Positions 9,422-19,033 of a stretch of DNA of 64,000 nucleotides are shown here, piece by piece. The stretch comes from Planctomyces sp. SH-PL14. Lineage in GTDB: Bacteria; Planctomycetota; Planctomycetia; Planctomycetales; Planctomycetaceae. Under the pieces are notes generated by a model. That model saw only the letters and a list, made by a program, of their open reading frames with translations, did no database searches and had not been told where the DNA came from. Position 1 is the first letter of the stretch. Each line of letters begins with the position of its first letter. A program made the translations under genes and the position numbers. The DNA lies in the NCBI RefSeq assembly GCF_001610835.1, contig NZ_CP011270.1, positions 5,226,001 to 5,290,000 on the forward strand, given 5' to 3'.

Positions 9422-9844
9422 ATGTTTCGTTCGAGTGGTGTGTGCGCGCTGGGCCTGACCCTGGTTCTGTGCCTGGGGTGCGGCGGCGGAGACAAGACCC
9501 CCCGGGGGACGGTCAGCGGCAAGGTGACCTTCAACGGCATGCCCGTCACGGAAGGGGTCGTGACGTTCACCCGCAAGGGGGGCGGGGGGAGCGGAGCCGG
9601 GACGATCGGTTCGGACGGGTCCTACTCCGCGAGCGGGGTTGAAGGCGGAATCCCCGCAGGCGACTATACGGTTGTGGTGATGCCGCCGGAGGTGGCGAAG
9701 GATCTCGGTCCCAACACCTCGCCCACGATGGTCCTCAAGGAGATGAAGGACATCCCGGCAAAGTATCGCAGCGAAGCGACGAGCGACCTGAAAACCTCGA
9801 TCCAGCAAGGGTCGAACGAGTATAATGTGGACATGAAGCCCTGA
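9422..9844 (+). CDS. small lipoprotein with carboxypeptidase-regulatory-like domain
   Basis: A 140-residue protein. The ATG at 9422 is preferred over the TTG at 9407 because GGAG at 9409-9412 gives normal spacing. It has a hydrophobic signal and lipobox LVLCLGCGGG, then VSGKVTFNGMPVTEGVVTF, the regulatory-like beta-sandwich signature also found in the other DUF1559-associated lipoproteins. Its stop codon abuts the GTG start of the following gene, so the two are almost certainly co-transcribed. Likely an outer-envelope lipoprotein; function unknown. Confidence 0.85.
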   Translation: MFRSSGVCALGLTLVLCLGCGGGDKTPRGTVSGKVTFNGMPVTEGVVTFTRKGGGGSGAGTIGSDGSYSASGVEGGIPAGDYTVVVMPPEVAKDLGPNTSPTMVLKEMKDIPAKYRSEATSDLKTSIQQGSNEYNVDMKP

Positions 9845-12800
9845 GTGCGGGGTCAGCAGATGGCCGATGACCGCCGAGGGCAGCCGCAGTTGAGACCGGC
9901 GGATCCTCCTCTCAGCCGGTTTCCAGACAGAACGAGTCGTCGACCTCACGGCCGGTGGTTCGTTCTGTCTGTTTTTGGAGCCGCTCTCCTGGCGTTCGCC
10001 TGCTGGTGGGTGGTCGCCTCTTCGTCCGGGCCCGTGAGCCGCGGCGCGGTCCGCCGGCAGCTCGAACAGGCCCGGACTCTCCTTCAGCAGCAGCCGGCCG
10101 AGGCGGAACGGATCGCCCGCGACGCCCTGCGGCAGCTCCCCGATTCCCCCGAAGGTCTCCTCGTCGCCGGACAGGCGGCGATCCTCCAGGGGCGGCTCGA
10201 TGAGGCTCTCAAGGACTTCGAGCGGTTGCCGGACAGCGGCGACCTCGCGCCGTCGGGCTGGGCGATCGCGGCCTCGCAGCTTCAGAAGGCGGGGCGGCTC
10301 GCCGACGCCGAAGCGTGGTGGCTGAAGGTCCTGCGGGTCGATCCGAGCGCCAATCCCCGGATCGAGTACGCCAAGCTCCTCTGCTGGACCGGGCGGTTTG
10401 CGGAGGGGCGGCAGCAGCTTGAACAGACGCTCGACGCCCCGGGCCTGCCGGTGCTGCATCTCGTCTGGGCCGCGCGACCGGATGTGCTGCTCGATCCGCG
10501 GATGGCGGAGCAGCTCGGCCACTGGCGGGAGGCCCATCCCGCCGACCCTCTGCTTCCGCTCGGTCTCGGGGCCTATGCCGAAATCCAGGGCCGCTGGTCC
10601 GAGGCCGAGACCCGCTACGCCGAAAGCCTCGCGCTCTCGCCGGTCGTCATCGAAGCCCAGCTCCGCCAGGGCCGTCGACTGCTCGAATCGTCAGCCGACC
10701 AATGGTCGCGCTGGCTTGAAAGACTCGCTCCCGAGACCCTCGCCCTCTGTCAGCAGCGGTCGGAGTACTGGGTTCAGGTCGGGCTGCGGGCGCAGGCGGC
10801 CCGCGCGGACCTCCTGGCGCTGCAGGCGTTCGTCGCGGCGCTCGAGATTGATCCCCTCGACCGGACCGCGGCCTATCAGGCAGGGATCCTGGCCGAACGG
10901 GTGGGGGGAAGCCGCAATGCGGACGAGATCCTGGCCCCCTTCGCCGCGCGGATGCTGGCCCGGTCGAGGCGGCTGGACCGGCTCAAGTTCGAGATCGACA
11001 AGGTGACCGATCGGACCGCCACGCCGGAGACGCTCCGGGACATCGCGGCCCTCTATGCTCAGCTCGGACACAAGCACGAAGGGCTCGCCTGGTACCGTCA
11101 GGCGGTCCTGGCGGACGGCCGCCTGCTGGAATCGAGCCGCACGCTCTACGCCGAGCTCTCCCGGCCCGACGAGCCCCTCCCGACGCTGCTCGCCGGCGAG
11201 CGGGAGGAGGTCACGACCCGCCTGGCCGCCGACACCTCGCCGCGGACGCCCGAGCAGGCGTTCCTCGCCGCGCTCCTCCGCCGGGAGCGGCCGAACGTTC
11301 CATTCGCCGCCGAGGCCCCGACGGGAACCGCGTCGCAGGCCCACGGCTCGATCCACTTCCGGGAGGAAGCCAGGACACTCGGGATCGACTTCCGCTACCA
11401 CAACGCCCACGACCCGGCCCGCGTCGCGATGCGGATGCAGGAGTTCACCGGCGGCGGAGCGGGCTGGCTGGACTACGACCGCGACGGCCGTCTCGACCTG
11501 TTCGCCGTCCAGGGGACGCCGTGGCCCGCCGGTCAGGCCGCTCCGCCGGCGCCCGCACCCGACGCCCCGGCGCCGACCCTGCGGGATCAGCTCTACCGAC
11601 AGGCAAACGACCGGTTCCAGGCGGTTACGGTCTTGGCCCTGCCGGTTGAAGGGAACTATGGGCAGGGGGTGGCGGCGGGGGACATCAACGAGGACGGCTT
11701 CCCCGACCTGTTCGTCGGCAACGTCGGTCCCGATCGCCTGTTGCGGAACCTGGGGGACGGCACCTTCGAGGACATTTCCGCCGAGGCGGGGATCACGGCG
11801 GGGGACTGGACCACGAGCGTCTGCATCGCGGACCTGACCGGCGACGGTCTCTCGGATCTCTACGCCGCGACTTACGCCGAGGGTCTCAACGTCTACACCG
11901 AGATCTGCCGCGACCAGGACGGCACCGAGCGCTCCTGCAAGCCGACGATCTTCGATGCGGCCCCCGACCGCTTCTACGTCAACACGGGCGACGGGCAGTT
12001 CCGCGAGGAAGCGGCCGCGCGAGGACTCGTCGGGGACGACGGCCGGGGCCTCGGGCTCGTCGCCTTCGATGCCGATCACTCGGGCCGGCTCAGTCTGTTC
12101 GTCGCCAACGACGGGACCGCCAACTTCTTCTTTGCTCCGGCCGAGGCGGGAGGCGAGCCGTCGGTGGAGTCAGCCTCCCCGTCTCCCGTCGGCCGGACCT
12201 TTGAAGAGCAGGGGCTCGCGGCGGGGCTGGCGTTCGACGAGTTCGGCAAGCCGAGCGCCAGCATGGGGGTCGCGGCGGGGGACGTCGACCGGAACGGGTT
12301 CCTCGACTTCCTGGTGACGAACTATTACCTGGAGTCGAACACGTTCTATTCCGGGCAAGGGCCCGGGCAGTTTCTCGATCTGACCCGCGACACCGGTCTC
12401 CGCGAGCCGAGCCTGCACCAGCTCGGGTTCGGGACGCAGTTCGGCGACTTCGACCTCGACGGCTGGGACGATGCCCTCGTCTCGAACGGGCACGAAGGGG
12501 ATTACCGCGACCTCAACATCCCGTTTGCGATGCCGCCGCAGGTCTTTCGCAACCGCGGCTCGGAGGGGCGGGGGGGGATGTTTGAAGAGCTCTCCTCGTC
12601 GAACGTCGGCCGCTACTTCGAGGGGGAGTATCTCGGCCGCGGGCTCGCCAAGGGGGACTGGAACCGCGACGGGCTGACGGACATCGTCATCACGCACCTC
12701 GATGCGCCGCTGGCCCTGCTGACCAATACGTCGCGTCCGGCGGGAGCGGCGGTCGGCATCACGCTTGTCGGGACGACCGCGCCGCGGATCCCGATCGGGA

Positions 12801-13021
12801 CCCGCGTCACGGTCAACGGGATCACGCAGCAGCTCACCGGTGGGGACGGCTACCTCGCTTCGAACGAGCGGCGTCTGATCTTCGCTGTCGGCGATGCGAA
12901 GACGATTGACTTGGAGGTCCACTGGCCGGGCGGTGCGACTGAGAAGTGGGCCGGTCTCCCGCCCGCCGCTGACCTGATGCTCGTCGAAGGAGCCGCTGCT
13001 CCGCTCTCACTTCCCCGTTGA
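9845..13021 (+). CDS. TPR plus FG-GAP/ASPIC (CRTAC1-like) membrane-anchored protein
   Basis: A large protein of 1058 residues from GTG 9845, or 1053 from the ATG at 9860; both are plausible. A single transmembrane helix lies at about residues 38-58 (FVLSVFGAALLAFACWWVV), so most of the chain is outside the cytoplasm. Residues about 65-450 are alpha-helical TPR-like repeats (LEQARTLLQQQPAEAERIA). From about 530 there are FG-GAP/VCBS-type repeats with Asp-rich calcium-type loops (WLDYDRDGRLDLF, DINEDGFPDLFVGN). The C-terminus (about 965-1040) matches the ASPIC/UnbV domain (GGDGYLASNERRLIFAVG). Such proteins probably bind other surface proteins or glycans. Substrate unknown. Confidence 0.87.
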   Translation: MRGQQMADDRRGQPQLRPADPPLSRFPDRTSRRPHGRWFVLSVFGAALLAFACWWVVASSSGPVSRGAVRRQLEQARTLLQQQPAEAERIARDALRQLPDSPEGLLVAGQAAILQGRLDEALKDFERLPDSGDLAPSGWAIAASQLQKAGRLADAEAWWLKVLRVDPSANPRIEYAKLLCWTGRFAEGRQQLEQTLDAPGLPVLHLVWAARPDVLLDPRMAEQLGHWREAHPADPLLPLGLGAYAEIQGRWSEAETRYAESLALSPVVIEAQLRQGRRLLESSADQWSRWLERLAPETLALCQQRSEYWVQVGLRAQAARADLLALQAFVAALEIDPLDRTAAYQAGILAERVGGSRNADEILAPFAARMLARSRRLDRLKFEIDKVTDRTATPETLRDIAALYAQLGHKHEGLAWYRQAVLADGRLLESSRTLYAELSRPDEPLPTLLAGEREEVTTRLAADTSPRTPEQAFLAALLRRERPNVPFAAEAPTGTASQAHGSIHFREEARTLGIDFRYHNAHDPARVAMRMQEFTGGGAGWLDYDRDGRLDLFAVQGTPWPAGQAAPPAPAPDAPAPTLRDQLYRQANDRFQAVTVLALPVEGNYGQGVAAGDINEDGFPDLFVGNVGPDRLLRNLGDGTFEDISAEAGITAGDWTTSVCIADLTGDGLSDLYAATYAEGLNVYTEICRDQDGTERSCKPTIFDAAPDRFYVNTGDGQFREEAAARGLVGDDGRGLGLVAFDADHSGRLSLFVANDGTANFFFAPAEAGGEPSVESASPSPVGRTFEEQGLAAGLAFDEFGKPSASMGVAAGDVDRNGFLDFLVTNYYLESNTFYSGQGPGQFLDLTRDTGLREPSLHQLGFGTQFGDFDLDGWDDALVSNGHEGDYRDLNIPFAMPPQVFRNRGSEGRGGMFEELSSSNVGRYFEGEYLGRGLAKGDWNRDGLTDIVITHLDAPLALLTNTSRPAGAAVGITLVGTTAPRIPIGTRVTVNGITQQLTGGDGYLASNERRLIFAVGDAKTIDLEVHWPGGATEKWAGLPPAADLMLVEGAAAPLSLPR

Positions 13022-13028
13022 GATCTCA

Positions 13029-13365
13029 AACCCCGTCCTCGCCGGACGGACGCCCATAGCTCAAACCCAATGTGCGACGGCAGCCGGGGTCAAGGGGGCC
13101 ACGCCCCCTTGCCGCCGGAGGCATTTTTCGTCGCGGAACCGTGGGACATGACGGAAGTCCCCTTTGTGCTACCGGCGCCGAGGATCGCCGCTTGTCCTGA
13201 AGACGCCGCGGGTCGGTGAGGAGACATACGACACGGTGTCCGCGTTTGGACACGCTCTCCTTCAGACATCTCTCGACGGCCAAGCCTCCGGCGGGCAAAG
13301 GGGGCCAGAAAAACAACACAGGCCCCTCTGCATCCCCCACCAGGGGTGACCCCCTGGACCCCGGA
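13029..13365 (+). repeat. dispersed structured repeat, copy 2
   Basis: A full-length copy lying between the convergent CRTAC1-like gene and the 13384-14163 gene. The 5' hairpin is GGGGTCAAGGGGGC-CAC-GCCCCCTTG. The 3' hairpin carries the A-rich loop module CCAGAAAAACAACACAGG. The terminal hairpin is the extended form CCAGGGGTGACCCCCTGG. The central part is more diverged than in most copies. Confidence 0.88.
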
Positions 13366-13383
13366 TTGACCTGTTCAAACCGA

Positions 13384-14163
13384 CTACCAGGCGTAGTACG
13401 GCGAACCCATCCACCACGACGTGTAAGTCGTGTACCACGCCGGCACCCACGCCCCGACACCCACAACGTAAGGGCTGACCGGCCACGGAGACCCGAAGTA
13501 GTAAGCAGGATAACCGTACGAAAGACCATACACCGACCCTCCACAACACGGTCCGATGATCGGATCGGTCATGTACACGGGCGAGTCCGTCCGCTGCCCA
13601 TAGAACGTCGAGTCGATCGGATAGACCGGCGCGCCGTCAATCACCTTCAGAACCACAACCGGATCACGCGGGGCCGCGGGAGCGACGGGAACGGCAGCCG
13701 GCGGAACCACTTCCGGCGGTGCAGCGATCGGCTCAACCACCGGGATTGGAGCGAAGACCGACCCGACAATCACATCCGCCGGAAGCCGGTTCGTCCGCGC
13801 GTAGTAATCGACAACGTCCTGGATATACCGCCGGAATCCCCCCTGGGTCCGCTCGATCACCCGGCCGACCAGACCCGACCCGCTCACCCCCGCCGCCATC
13901 AGCGACGCGGCCTGATGAATCGACTCCTGCGACTCGCCATGCTTTCCGAGCGCCCGCTCCGTCAGTCCCTTCACCATCCAGGCCCGCGGATCGCCCACCA
14001 CACTCACCGCATCTTCCAGACACTCTTCCGCCAGAACATACCGCCCGGCATGGAAGGCATTGACCCCCTGAGCATACGCCGCGTCAAAGTTGATCGGTTC
14101 CCCGCGGGAAATCGCAGGGGAGAAGGCCAGGGCAATCCCCAGGCAGGCCAGCAGCGCTTTCAT
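13384..14163 (-). CDS. secreted protein with aromatic/Gly-rich C-terminus
   Basis: A 259-residue protein. The start at 14163 is chosen because GGAGG lies 6 nt upstream on the minus strand and MKALLACLGIALAFSPAISRG is a signal peptide; upstream in-frame starts lack this. Residues about 25-130 are helical and TPR-like (AYAQGVNAFHAGRYVLAEEC, AWMVKGLTERALGKHGES). A proline/valine-rich linker follows. The last roughly 60 residues are rich in Tyr, Trp, Gly and Ser (YGYPAYYFGSPW). I do not recognise a named family. Likely an exported envelope protein. Repeat copy 2 is directly downstream. Confidence 0.78.
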   Translation of the reverse strand: MKALLACLGIALAFSPAISRGEPINFDAAYAQGVNAFHAGRYVLAEECLEDAVSVVGDPRAWMVKGLTERALGKHGESQESIHQAASLMAAGVSGSGLVGRVIERTQGGFRRYIQDVVDYYARTNRLPADVIVGSVFAPIPVVEPIAAPPEVVPPAAVPVAPAAPRDPVVVLKVIDGAPVYPIDSTFYGQRTDSPVYMTDPIIGPCCGGSVYGLSYGYPAYYFGSPWPVSPYVVGVGAWVPAWYTTYTSWWMGSPYYAW

Positions 14164-14318
14164 GAGCATCCTCCAGAGTTGTGGTGTGGCACCGTTGTCC
14201 AACGGACGTGGCCGAAGCAGTTCTCGTTCCCGCGCCTCCCTGCACGGCCCAGTTTGCCCATTTGTACACAAGGTCATTCAGAAATTGCGAAGCCGAAGGG
14301 ACCCGGACGCCGCCCCAC
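14164..14318. promoter_or_regulatory. divergent intergenic region, left part
   Basis: The region between the divergent genes at 14163 and 14603. It probably contains their promoters, but no convincing promoter pair or RNA gene was seen. Confidence 0.35.
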
Positions 14319-14472
14319 GGGAGGGCGAGGCTCCGGCCGAGCCGCGTCGCTGGATGCGGCGGCCGATGTCTCCTCCGCTCCTGCCTCTCGGCTCACAACC
14401 TCGCGGAGAGTCGAAGCTGTATGTTGAAGGCAGGATAGAACCTCCGCGGCTCAGCAGGAGCTTCGCCCTCCC
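14319..14472. repeat. short element with terminal inverted repeats, copy A
   Basis: Starts GGGAGGGCGAGGCTCC followed by GCCGAGCCGCG. Ends CGCGGCTCAGCAGGAGC followed by TTCGCCCTCCC. The two ends are imperfect inverted repeats of about 28 bp. A second copy is at 53851-53947. Translation of one end gives the EGEAPAEP string common in spurious planctomycete ORFs. There is no internal gene, so it resembles a MITE-like or palindromic intergenic element. Confidence 0.75.
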
Positions 14473-14602
14473 GGTCCGCGGGAACACGCTTCGAAAGCGT
14501 CGCATCCGGCGGCATCCCCTTCACCTTGCCACCGCCGCTCGACGGGCTCACACTGAGCAATTCTCCGCCTCCTCCCTCCGCGTTGCCCCCGCATCGTCCG
14601 CG

Positions 14603-15637
14603 ATGATCCTCCTCAAAGACCTCACCTCCGACGAACTGGCGACCGCCCTGGCCGACCTCGCTCCGCCGCAGCGGCTCGTGCGTCAGCTCCACTCGTCGGC
14701 GGTCCGGCGCAACGCGACCGAGCTCCCCGCGGAAGTTCCCACCGTCTCCTGGCGGCTCCTCGACCAGATCCGCGAGCGGGTCGCCATCCCCCGGCTCAAG
14801 CTCGTCAACAAGGTCGTCTCCCCGCAGGACGGCTTCGCAAAGTACCTCTTCGAAGGGGACGGCCCCGGCCGCTTTGAAGCCGTCCGGATCCCGCTGCTGC
14901 ACCGCCCTGGCGACGAAAAGTACGTCGTCTGTGTCAGCTCCCAGATCGGCTGCGCGATGGGCTGCACGTTCTGCGCGACCGGCCGGATGGGGTTCCAGCG
15001 GAACCTCGCGACATGGGAAATCGTCGATCAGGTGACGCAGGTCCAGGCCGACTCCCCGCACCCCGTCCGCGGCGTCGTCTTCATGGGGATGGGGGAGCCG
15101 ATGCTGAACTACGACCGCGTGATCCGCGCCGCCCGCATCTTCTCCGAGCCGTGTGGAATGCAGATCAGCGGCAAGGCGATCACGATCTCGACGGTCGGGA
15201 TCGTCCCCGGCATCCGCCGTTTCACCGAGGAGGGGCATCCCTACCGGCTGATCGTCTCGCTCACGTCCGCGCGCTCGGAGGAGCGGGCCAAGGTCCTGCC
15301 GGTGGAGAAGACCTATCCGCTGCCGGAGCTGATGGCGGCGGTCCGGGAGCATCACGCGGCGACGAACAAGCGGGTGACGCTCGCGTGGACGGTCCTGGGC
15401 GGGATCAACACGAGCCGCGAGGAAGCCAAGGCGCTGGCGGAGCTGACGCGCGATCTGCCGATCCTGCTCGACCTGATCGACGTGAACGATCCGACGGGTG
15501 AGTACCGGCGTCCCTCGGGCGAGGAAGCGAACGCCTTCCGCGATGCTCTGCGGGAGGAGCTGGCGGCTCCGGTGCAGCGGCGGTACAGCGGTGGCCAGGA
15601 CATCCACGGTGCCTGCGGAATGCTGGCCGCGACCTAA
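14603..15637 (+). CDS. rlmN: RlmN/Cfr-family radical SAM methyltransferase
   Basis: A 344-residue enzyme expected to methylate C2 of an adenosine in 23S rRNA (and possibly tRNA) using S-adenosylmethionine. The radical SAM cluster motif C-x3-C-x2-C is at residues 117, 121 and 124 (CAMGCTFC). The downstream MGMGEPMLNYD SAM-binding segment is present, as is a C-terminal Cys near residue 338 (IHGACG), the site of the methyl-carrying cysteine. The frame is open from 14090 across a repeat, but coding begins at MILLKDLTSDE. The length fits RlmN. The stop codon touches repeat copy 3. Cfr, a resistance enzyme of the same fold, is not excluded by sequence alone, but RlmN is far more likely. Confidence 0.9.
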   Translation: MILLKDLTSDELATALADLAPPQRLVRQLHSSAVRRNATELPAEVPTVSWRLLDQIRERVAIPRLKLVNKVVSPQDGFAKYLFEGDGPGRFEAVRIPLLHRPGDEKYVVCVSSQIGCAMGCTFCATGRMGFQRNLATWEIVDQVTQVQADSPHPVRGVVFMGMGEPMLNYDRVIRAARIFSEPCGMQISGKAITISTVGIVPGIRRFTEEGHPYRLIVSLTSARSEERAKVLPVEKTYPLPELMAAVREHHAATNKRVTLAWTVLGGINTSREEAKALAELTRDLPILLDLIDVNDPTGEYRRPSGEEANAFRDALREELAAPVQRRYSGGQDIHGACGMLAAT

Positions 15638-15968
15638 ACCGCGTCCTTGCCGGAAGGACTTCCATAGCTCAAACCCAACGTGCCACGGCAGCCGGGGTCA
15701 AGGGGCCAAAAAACAACACAGACCCCCTTGCCGCCGGAGGCACTTCCATGAGGAACCGTGGTACGCAACGGGCGACCGCTTTGTGGAACCGGCGTTGAGG
15801 ACTCACCGCTCGCCCTGCGATCCCCGCGGGTTGGTGAGGGGGCATCCGGCACGTTGTCCGCGCTTGGACACGCTCTCCTTCAGATATCTCCCGACGGCCA
15901 GGCCTCCGGCGGGCAAAGGGGCGTTGCCCCTCTGCACTCCCCACCAGGGGTTACCCCCTGGACCCCGG
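15637..15968 (+). repeat. dispersed structured repeat, copy 3
   Basis: A full-length copy whose first A bases overlap the TAA stop codon of the preceding rlmN gene. Here the A-rich loop module (CCAAAAAACAACACAG) sits in the 5' hairpin, while the 3' hairpin has the ordinary GTTG loop. The terminal hairpin is the long form CCAGGGGTTACCCCCTGG. Confidence 0.9.
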
Positions 15969-16233
15969 TGATGGGGGGATCTGAAGAACGGCTGAGTTTT
16001 TTCCTTCGCCGCTTCTTGAACCTTCTTTCTCACCCTCGCAGAACCGTTTCTCAACATCCGCCATCCGGCCAACCCGCTCACGAAAACCGGTTTCGATTCG
16101 ACGTTCACCCTCCCCCAGGGTTACAATTCCACTCCCGCCGGAGGCTCGCCCGCGGACCGCGTTCCACTCGCGTCCGTACGCGCGCCCCAACCCGCCGCAC
16201 GCCGTTTCCTACGCCCCAGCCCGCCCGGACGCG
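15969..16233. other. intergenic region, no gene seen
   Basis: The leader region upstream of the PSCyt1/DUF1553 gene. It is pyrimidine-rich in its first half (many CTT/TTC). No supported promoter, RNA or ORF. Confidence 0.4.
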
Positions 16234-19029
16234 ATGCCCCGACTGACCCTCCTCCTGACGACGCTCCTCCTCGGCGGCCTTCCCGCTTCGATCGCCTCCG
16301 CCGCGACTCCGGAACAGGAAGCGTTCTTCGAACAGAAAGTCCGGCCGCTCCTCATCGAGCGCTGCACCCAATGCCACGGCGAGAAGAAGCAGGAAGGGGA
16401 CGTCCGTCTCGACTCCGGCGTCGCCATCGCCCGCCGCACCTCCGCCGGCGTTCCCGTCGTCCCGGGCAACGTCAACGAATCCCGCCTCCTGCAGGTCATC
16501 GCCTACAAGGACGATGACACCCAGATGCCCCCGGACGCCAAACTGCCGGAGGCCGAGATCGCCATCCTCCGCACCTGGATCGAACAGGGGGCCTACTGGC
16601 CCGCCAACGACCCCAACAACGCCAAGGCCCAGGGGGGGCTCCCCCGCAAAGCCGACGGCACCATCGACTTCCCCAAAGCCGCCGAACAGCACTGGGCCTA
16701 CCGCCCTGTCCAGAGCCATCCTCTCCCCAAGGTCAAGCAGACCGCCAGGGTCCGCGGCGAAATCGACCGCTGGATCGAAGCCAAGCTCGAAGCCGAAGGG
16801 ATGACGCTTTCCCCCGAAGCGGACCGTCCCACCCTCATCCGCCGCCTCTCCTTCGACCTCCGCGGCCTCCCACCGACGTTCGAAGAAGTCAAAGACTTCA
16901 CGACGGACCGCTCCGCGGACGCCTACAGCAAGCTGGTCGACCGCTTCCTCGCGTCGCCGGAGTACGGCGAACGCTGGGGCCGCCACTGGCTCGACATTGC
17001 CCGCTACGCCGACACCAAGGGCTACGTCTTCACCCAGGAGCGCCGTTACCCCTACGCCTACACCTACCGCGACTACGTCATCCGCTCGCTGAACGAGGAC
17101 AAGCCGTACGACCGCTTCCTCCTCGAACAGATCGCCGCCGATCAGCTCGGTCTTCCGGAGAACGACCCCGCCCTGGCCGGACTCGGGTTCCTGACCGTCG
17201 GCCGTCGCTATCTCAACAACGAGATGGACATCATCGACGACCGGATCGACGTCGTGACCCGCGGCCTGATGGGAGTCACGGTCGCCTGCGCCCGCTGCCA
17301 CGACCACAAGTACGATCCCGTCCCCGCGGCGGACTACTACAGCCTCTACGGCGTCTTCGCCAGCTCCCAGGAGCCGGGAGACCTGCCGCTCGTCGGCGAG
17401 CCGGTCGAGACGACGGACTACAAGGCCTACAAGCAGGACCGGGCCAAGCGGGAGCAGGAGCTCGACAAGTACATCGCGGAGCAGCACAAGGAGCTGACGA
17501 CCCGCGCCCGCGACCAGATCGCCGACTACTTCGTCGCGGTCGTGGTCAAGCAGGGGAAGGCCCCGGCCGGCTTCGAGCCCAAGTACCAGCACGGCAACCC
17601 CCGCGAAAAGATCGTTGAGCGGTGGAAGGAGTACCTGGACCGGCGGATCGGCGGCGGAGACAAGGACCCCGTCTTCAAGCCCTGGAAGGCCCTGGCCGAC
17701 CTTAAGCCCGAAGAGTTCGCCGAGAAGGCCCCGGCGGTCCTCGAGAAGCTCAACGGGGAGAACCCGAAGCCGGACGAGCGGGTCGTCCGGATCCTGATCG
17801 AATCGAAGCCCAAGTCGATGGTCGACGTCGCCGCGACGTACGCCAAGCTCGTCGATGAAGCCCGGACCGAGTGGCAGAAGCTCGTCGCCGGAAAGGCCGA
17901 CGCCCCGAACCTTCCGGACGCCTCCCAGGAGCGTCTGCGGCAGGTCGTCTACGGACCGGGGTGTCCTCCAATGCTCTCCCGCGAGGAAGCGGAGCGGCGG
18001 CTGTTTGAACGGGACCAGCGGGACCGGATGACGCAGCTCAAGAAGGAGATCGACGAACTGAACGTCGAGTCCCGCGGCGCCCCGGCGAGGGCGATGGTGA
18101 TGACCGACAAGAAGGACCTGGTCCAGCCGGTGATCTTCGAACGCGGGAATCCCGGACGCCGGGGGGCCCAGGTTCCGCGGCGGTTCCTCCAGGTCCTCTC
18201 GTCCGCGGACGACACGTTCAAGAACGGGAGCGGACGGCTGGAGCTGGCGCAGCACATCGCCTCGGCGAGTAATCCGCTGACGGCCCGCGTGATCGCCAAC
18301 CGGCTGTGGATCCACCACTTCGGCAAGGGGCTCGTCGTCACTCCGGGGGACTGGGGTGTCCGCAGCGATCCGCCTTCGCACCCTGAGCTGCTGGACATGA
18401 TGGCGGCGCGGCTCGTCCAGTCGGGCTGGTCGCTGAAGTCGCTGCATCGCGACATCCTGATGTCGGCAGCTTACCGGCAGGAGAGCAAGAGCACGGCCGC
18501 GGGTCGGACGAAGGATCCGGAGAACCGCTGGCTGTGGCGGCAGAACCGTCGCCGGCTGGAGTTCGAGGCGATGCGGGACTCGATGCTGGAGGTGGCCGGC
18601 CGGATGCAGCCGCAGATGGACGGCCGCCCGGTCAACATCGAGTCGGAGCCGTACACCGGCCGCCGCTCGGTCTATGCCTTTATTGACCGCAACAACTTCT
18701 CGGCGCTGCTCCGGACGTTTGATTATCCGACTCCGGACACCAGCAGTACGCAGCGGCCGGAGACGAGTGTTCCGCAGCAGACGCTGTATGGGCTGAACTC
18801 GAAGTTCGTGGCTCAGATGGCGGAGTCGCTGGCGAAGCGGGTGATGGCCACGCCGGAGGCGTCGCTTCCGAAGTTCCGGGCGATTGCTCTGTACCGTTAT
18901 GCCCTCTCGCGGGCGCCGACGGACCAGGAGATCGAGCTGTTGAAGGACTATCTGGACGGCTCGCCGGAGCGGTTGATGGAAGTCGCCCAGGTGCTGCTGT
19001 TGTCGAACGAGTTCCTGTTCGTCGACTGA
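16234..19029 (+). CDS. PSCyt1/DUF1549/DUF1553 secreted cytochrome-domain protein
   Basis: A 931-residue exported protein with a signal peptide (LLLTTLLLGGLPASIASAA). A c-type haem motif CTQCH at residues 44-48 lies in the planctomycete cytochrome C (PSCyt1) domain, which ends near residue 130. DUF1549 follows (PTLIRRLSFDLRGLPPT onward, with a second CARCHDHKYDP motif near 350). DUF1553 fills the C-terminal third (SASNPLTARVIANRLWIHHF). This architecture is characteristic of Planctomycetota. Enzymatic activity is unknown; a redox-linked or polysaccharide-related role has been proposed for the family. Unlike the second copy in this window, it has no adjacent DUF1501 gene. Confidence 0.92.
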   Translation: MPRLTLLLTTLLLGGLPASIASAATPEQEAFFEQKVRPLLIERCTQCHGEKKQEGDVRLDSGVAIARRTSAGVPVVPGNVNESRLLQVIAYKDDDTQMPPDAKLPEAEIAILRTWIEQGAYWPANDPNNAKAQGGLPRKADGTIDFPKAAEQHWAYRPVQSHPLPKVKQTARVRGEIDRWIEAKLEAEGMTLSPEADRPTLIRRLSFDLRGLPPTFEEVKDFTTDRSADAYSKLVDRFLASPEYGERWGRHWLDIARYADTKGYVFTQERRYPYAYTYRDYVIRSLNEDKPYDRFLLEQIAADQLGLPENDPALAGLGFLTVGRRYLNNEMDIIDDRIDVVTRGLMGVTVACARCHDHKYDPVPAADYYSLYGVFASSQEPGDLPLVGEPVETTDYKAYKQDRAKREQELDKYIAEQHKELTTRARDQIADYFVAVVVKQGKAPAGFEPKYQHGNPREKIVERWKEYLDRRIGGGDKDPVFKPWKALADLKPEEFAEKAPAVLEKLNGENPKPDERVVRILIESKPKSMVDVAATYAKLVDEARTEWQKLVAGKADAPNLPDASQERLRQVVYGPGCPPMLSREEAERRLFERDQRDRMTQLKKEIDELNVESRGAPARAMVMTDKKDLVQPVIFERGNPGRRGAQVPRRFLQVLSSADDTFKNGSGRLELAQHIASASNPLTARVIANRLWIHHFGKGLVVTPGDWGVRSDPPSHPELLDMMAARLVQSGWSLKSLHRDILMSAAYRQESKSTAAGRTKDPENRWLWRQNRRRLEFEAMRDSMLEVAGRMQPQMDGRPVNIESEPYTGRRSVYAFIDRNNFSALLRTFDYPTPDTSSTQRPETSVPQQTLYGLNSKFVAQMAESLAKRVMATPEASLPKFRAIALYRYALSRAPTDQEIELLKDYLDGSPERLMEVAQVLLLSNEFLFVD

Positions 19030-19033
19030 GCTC

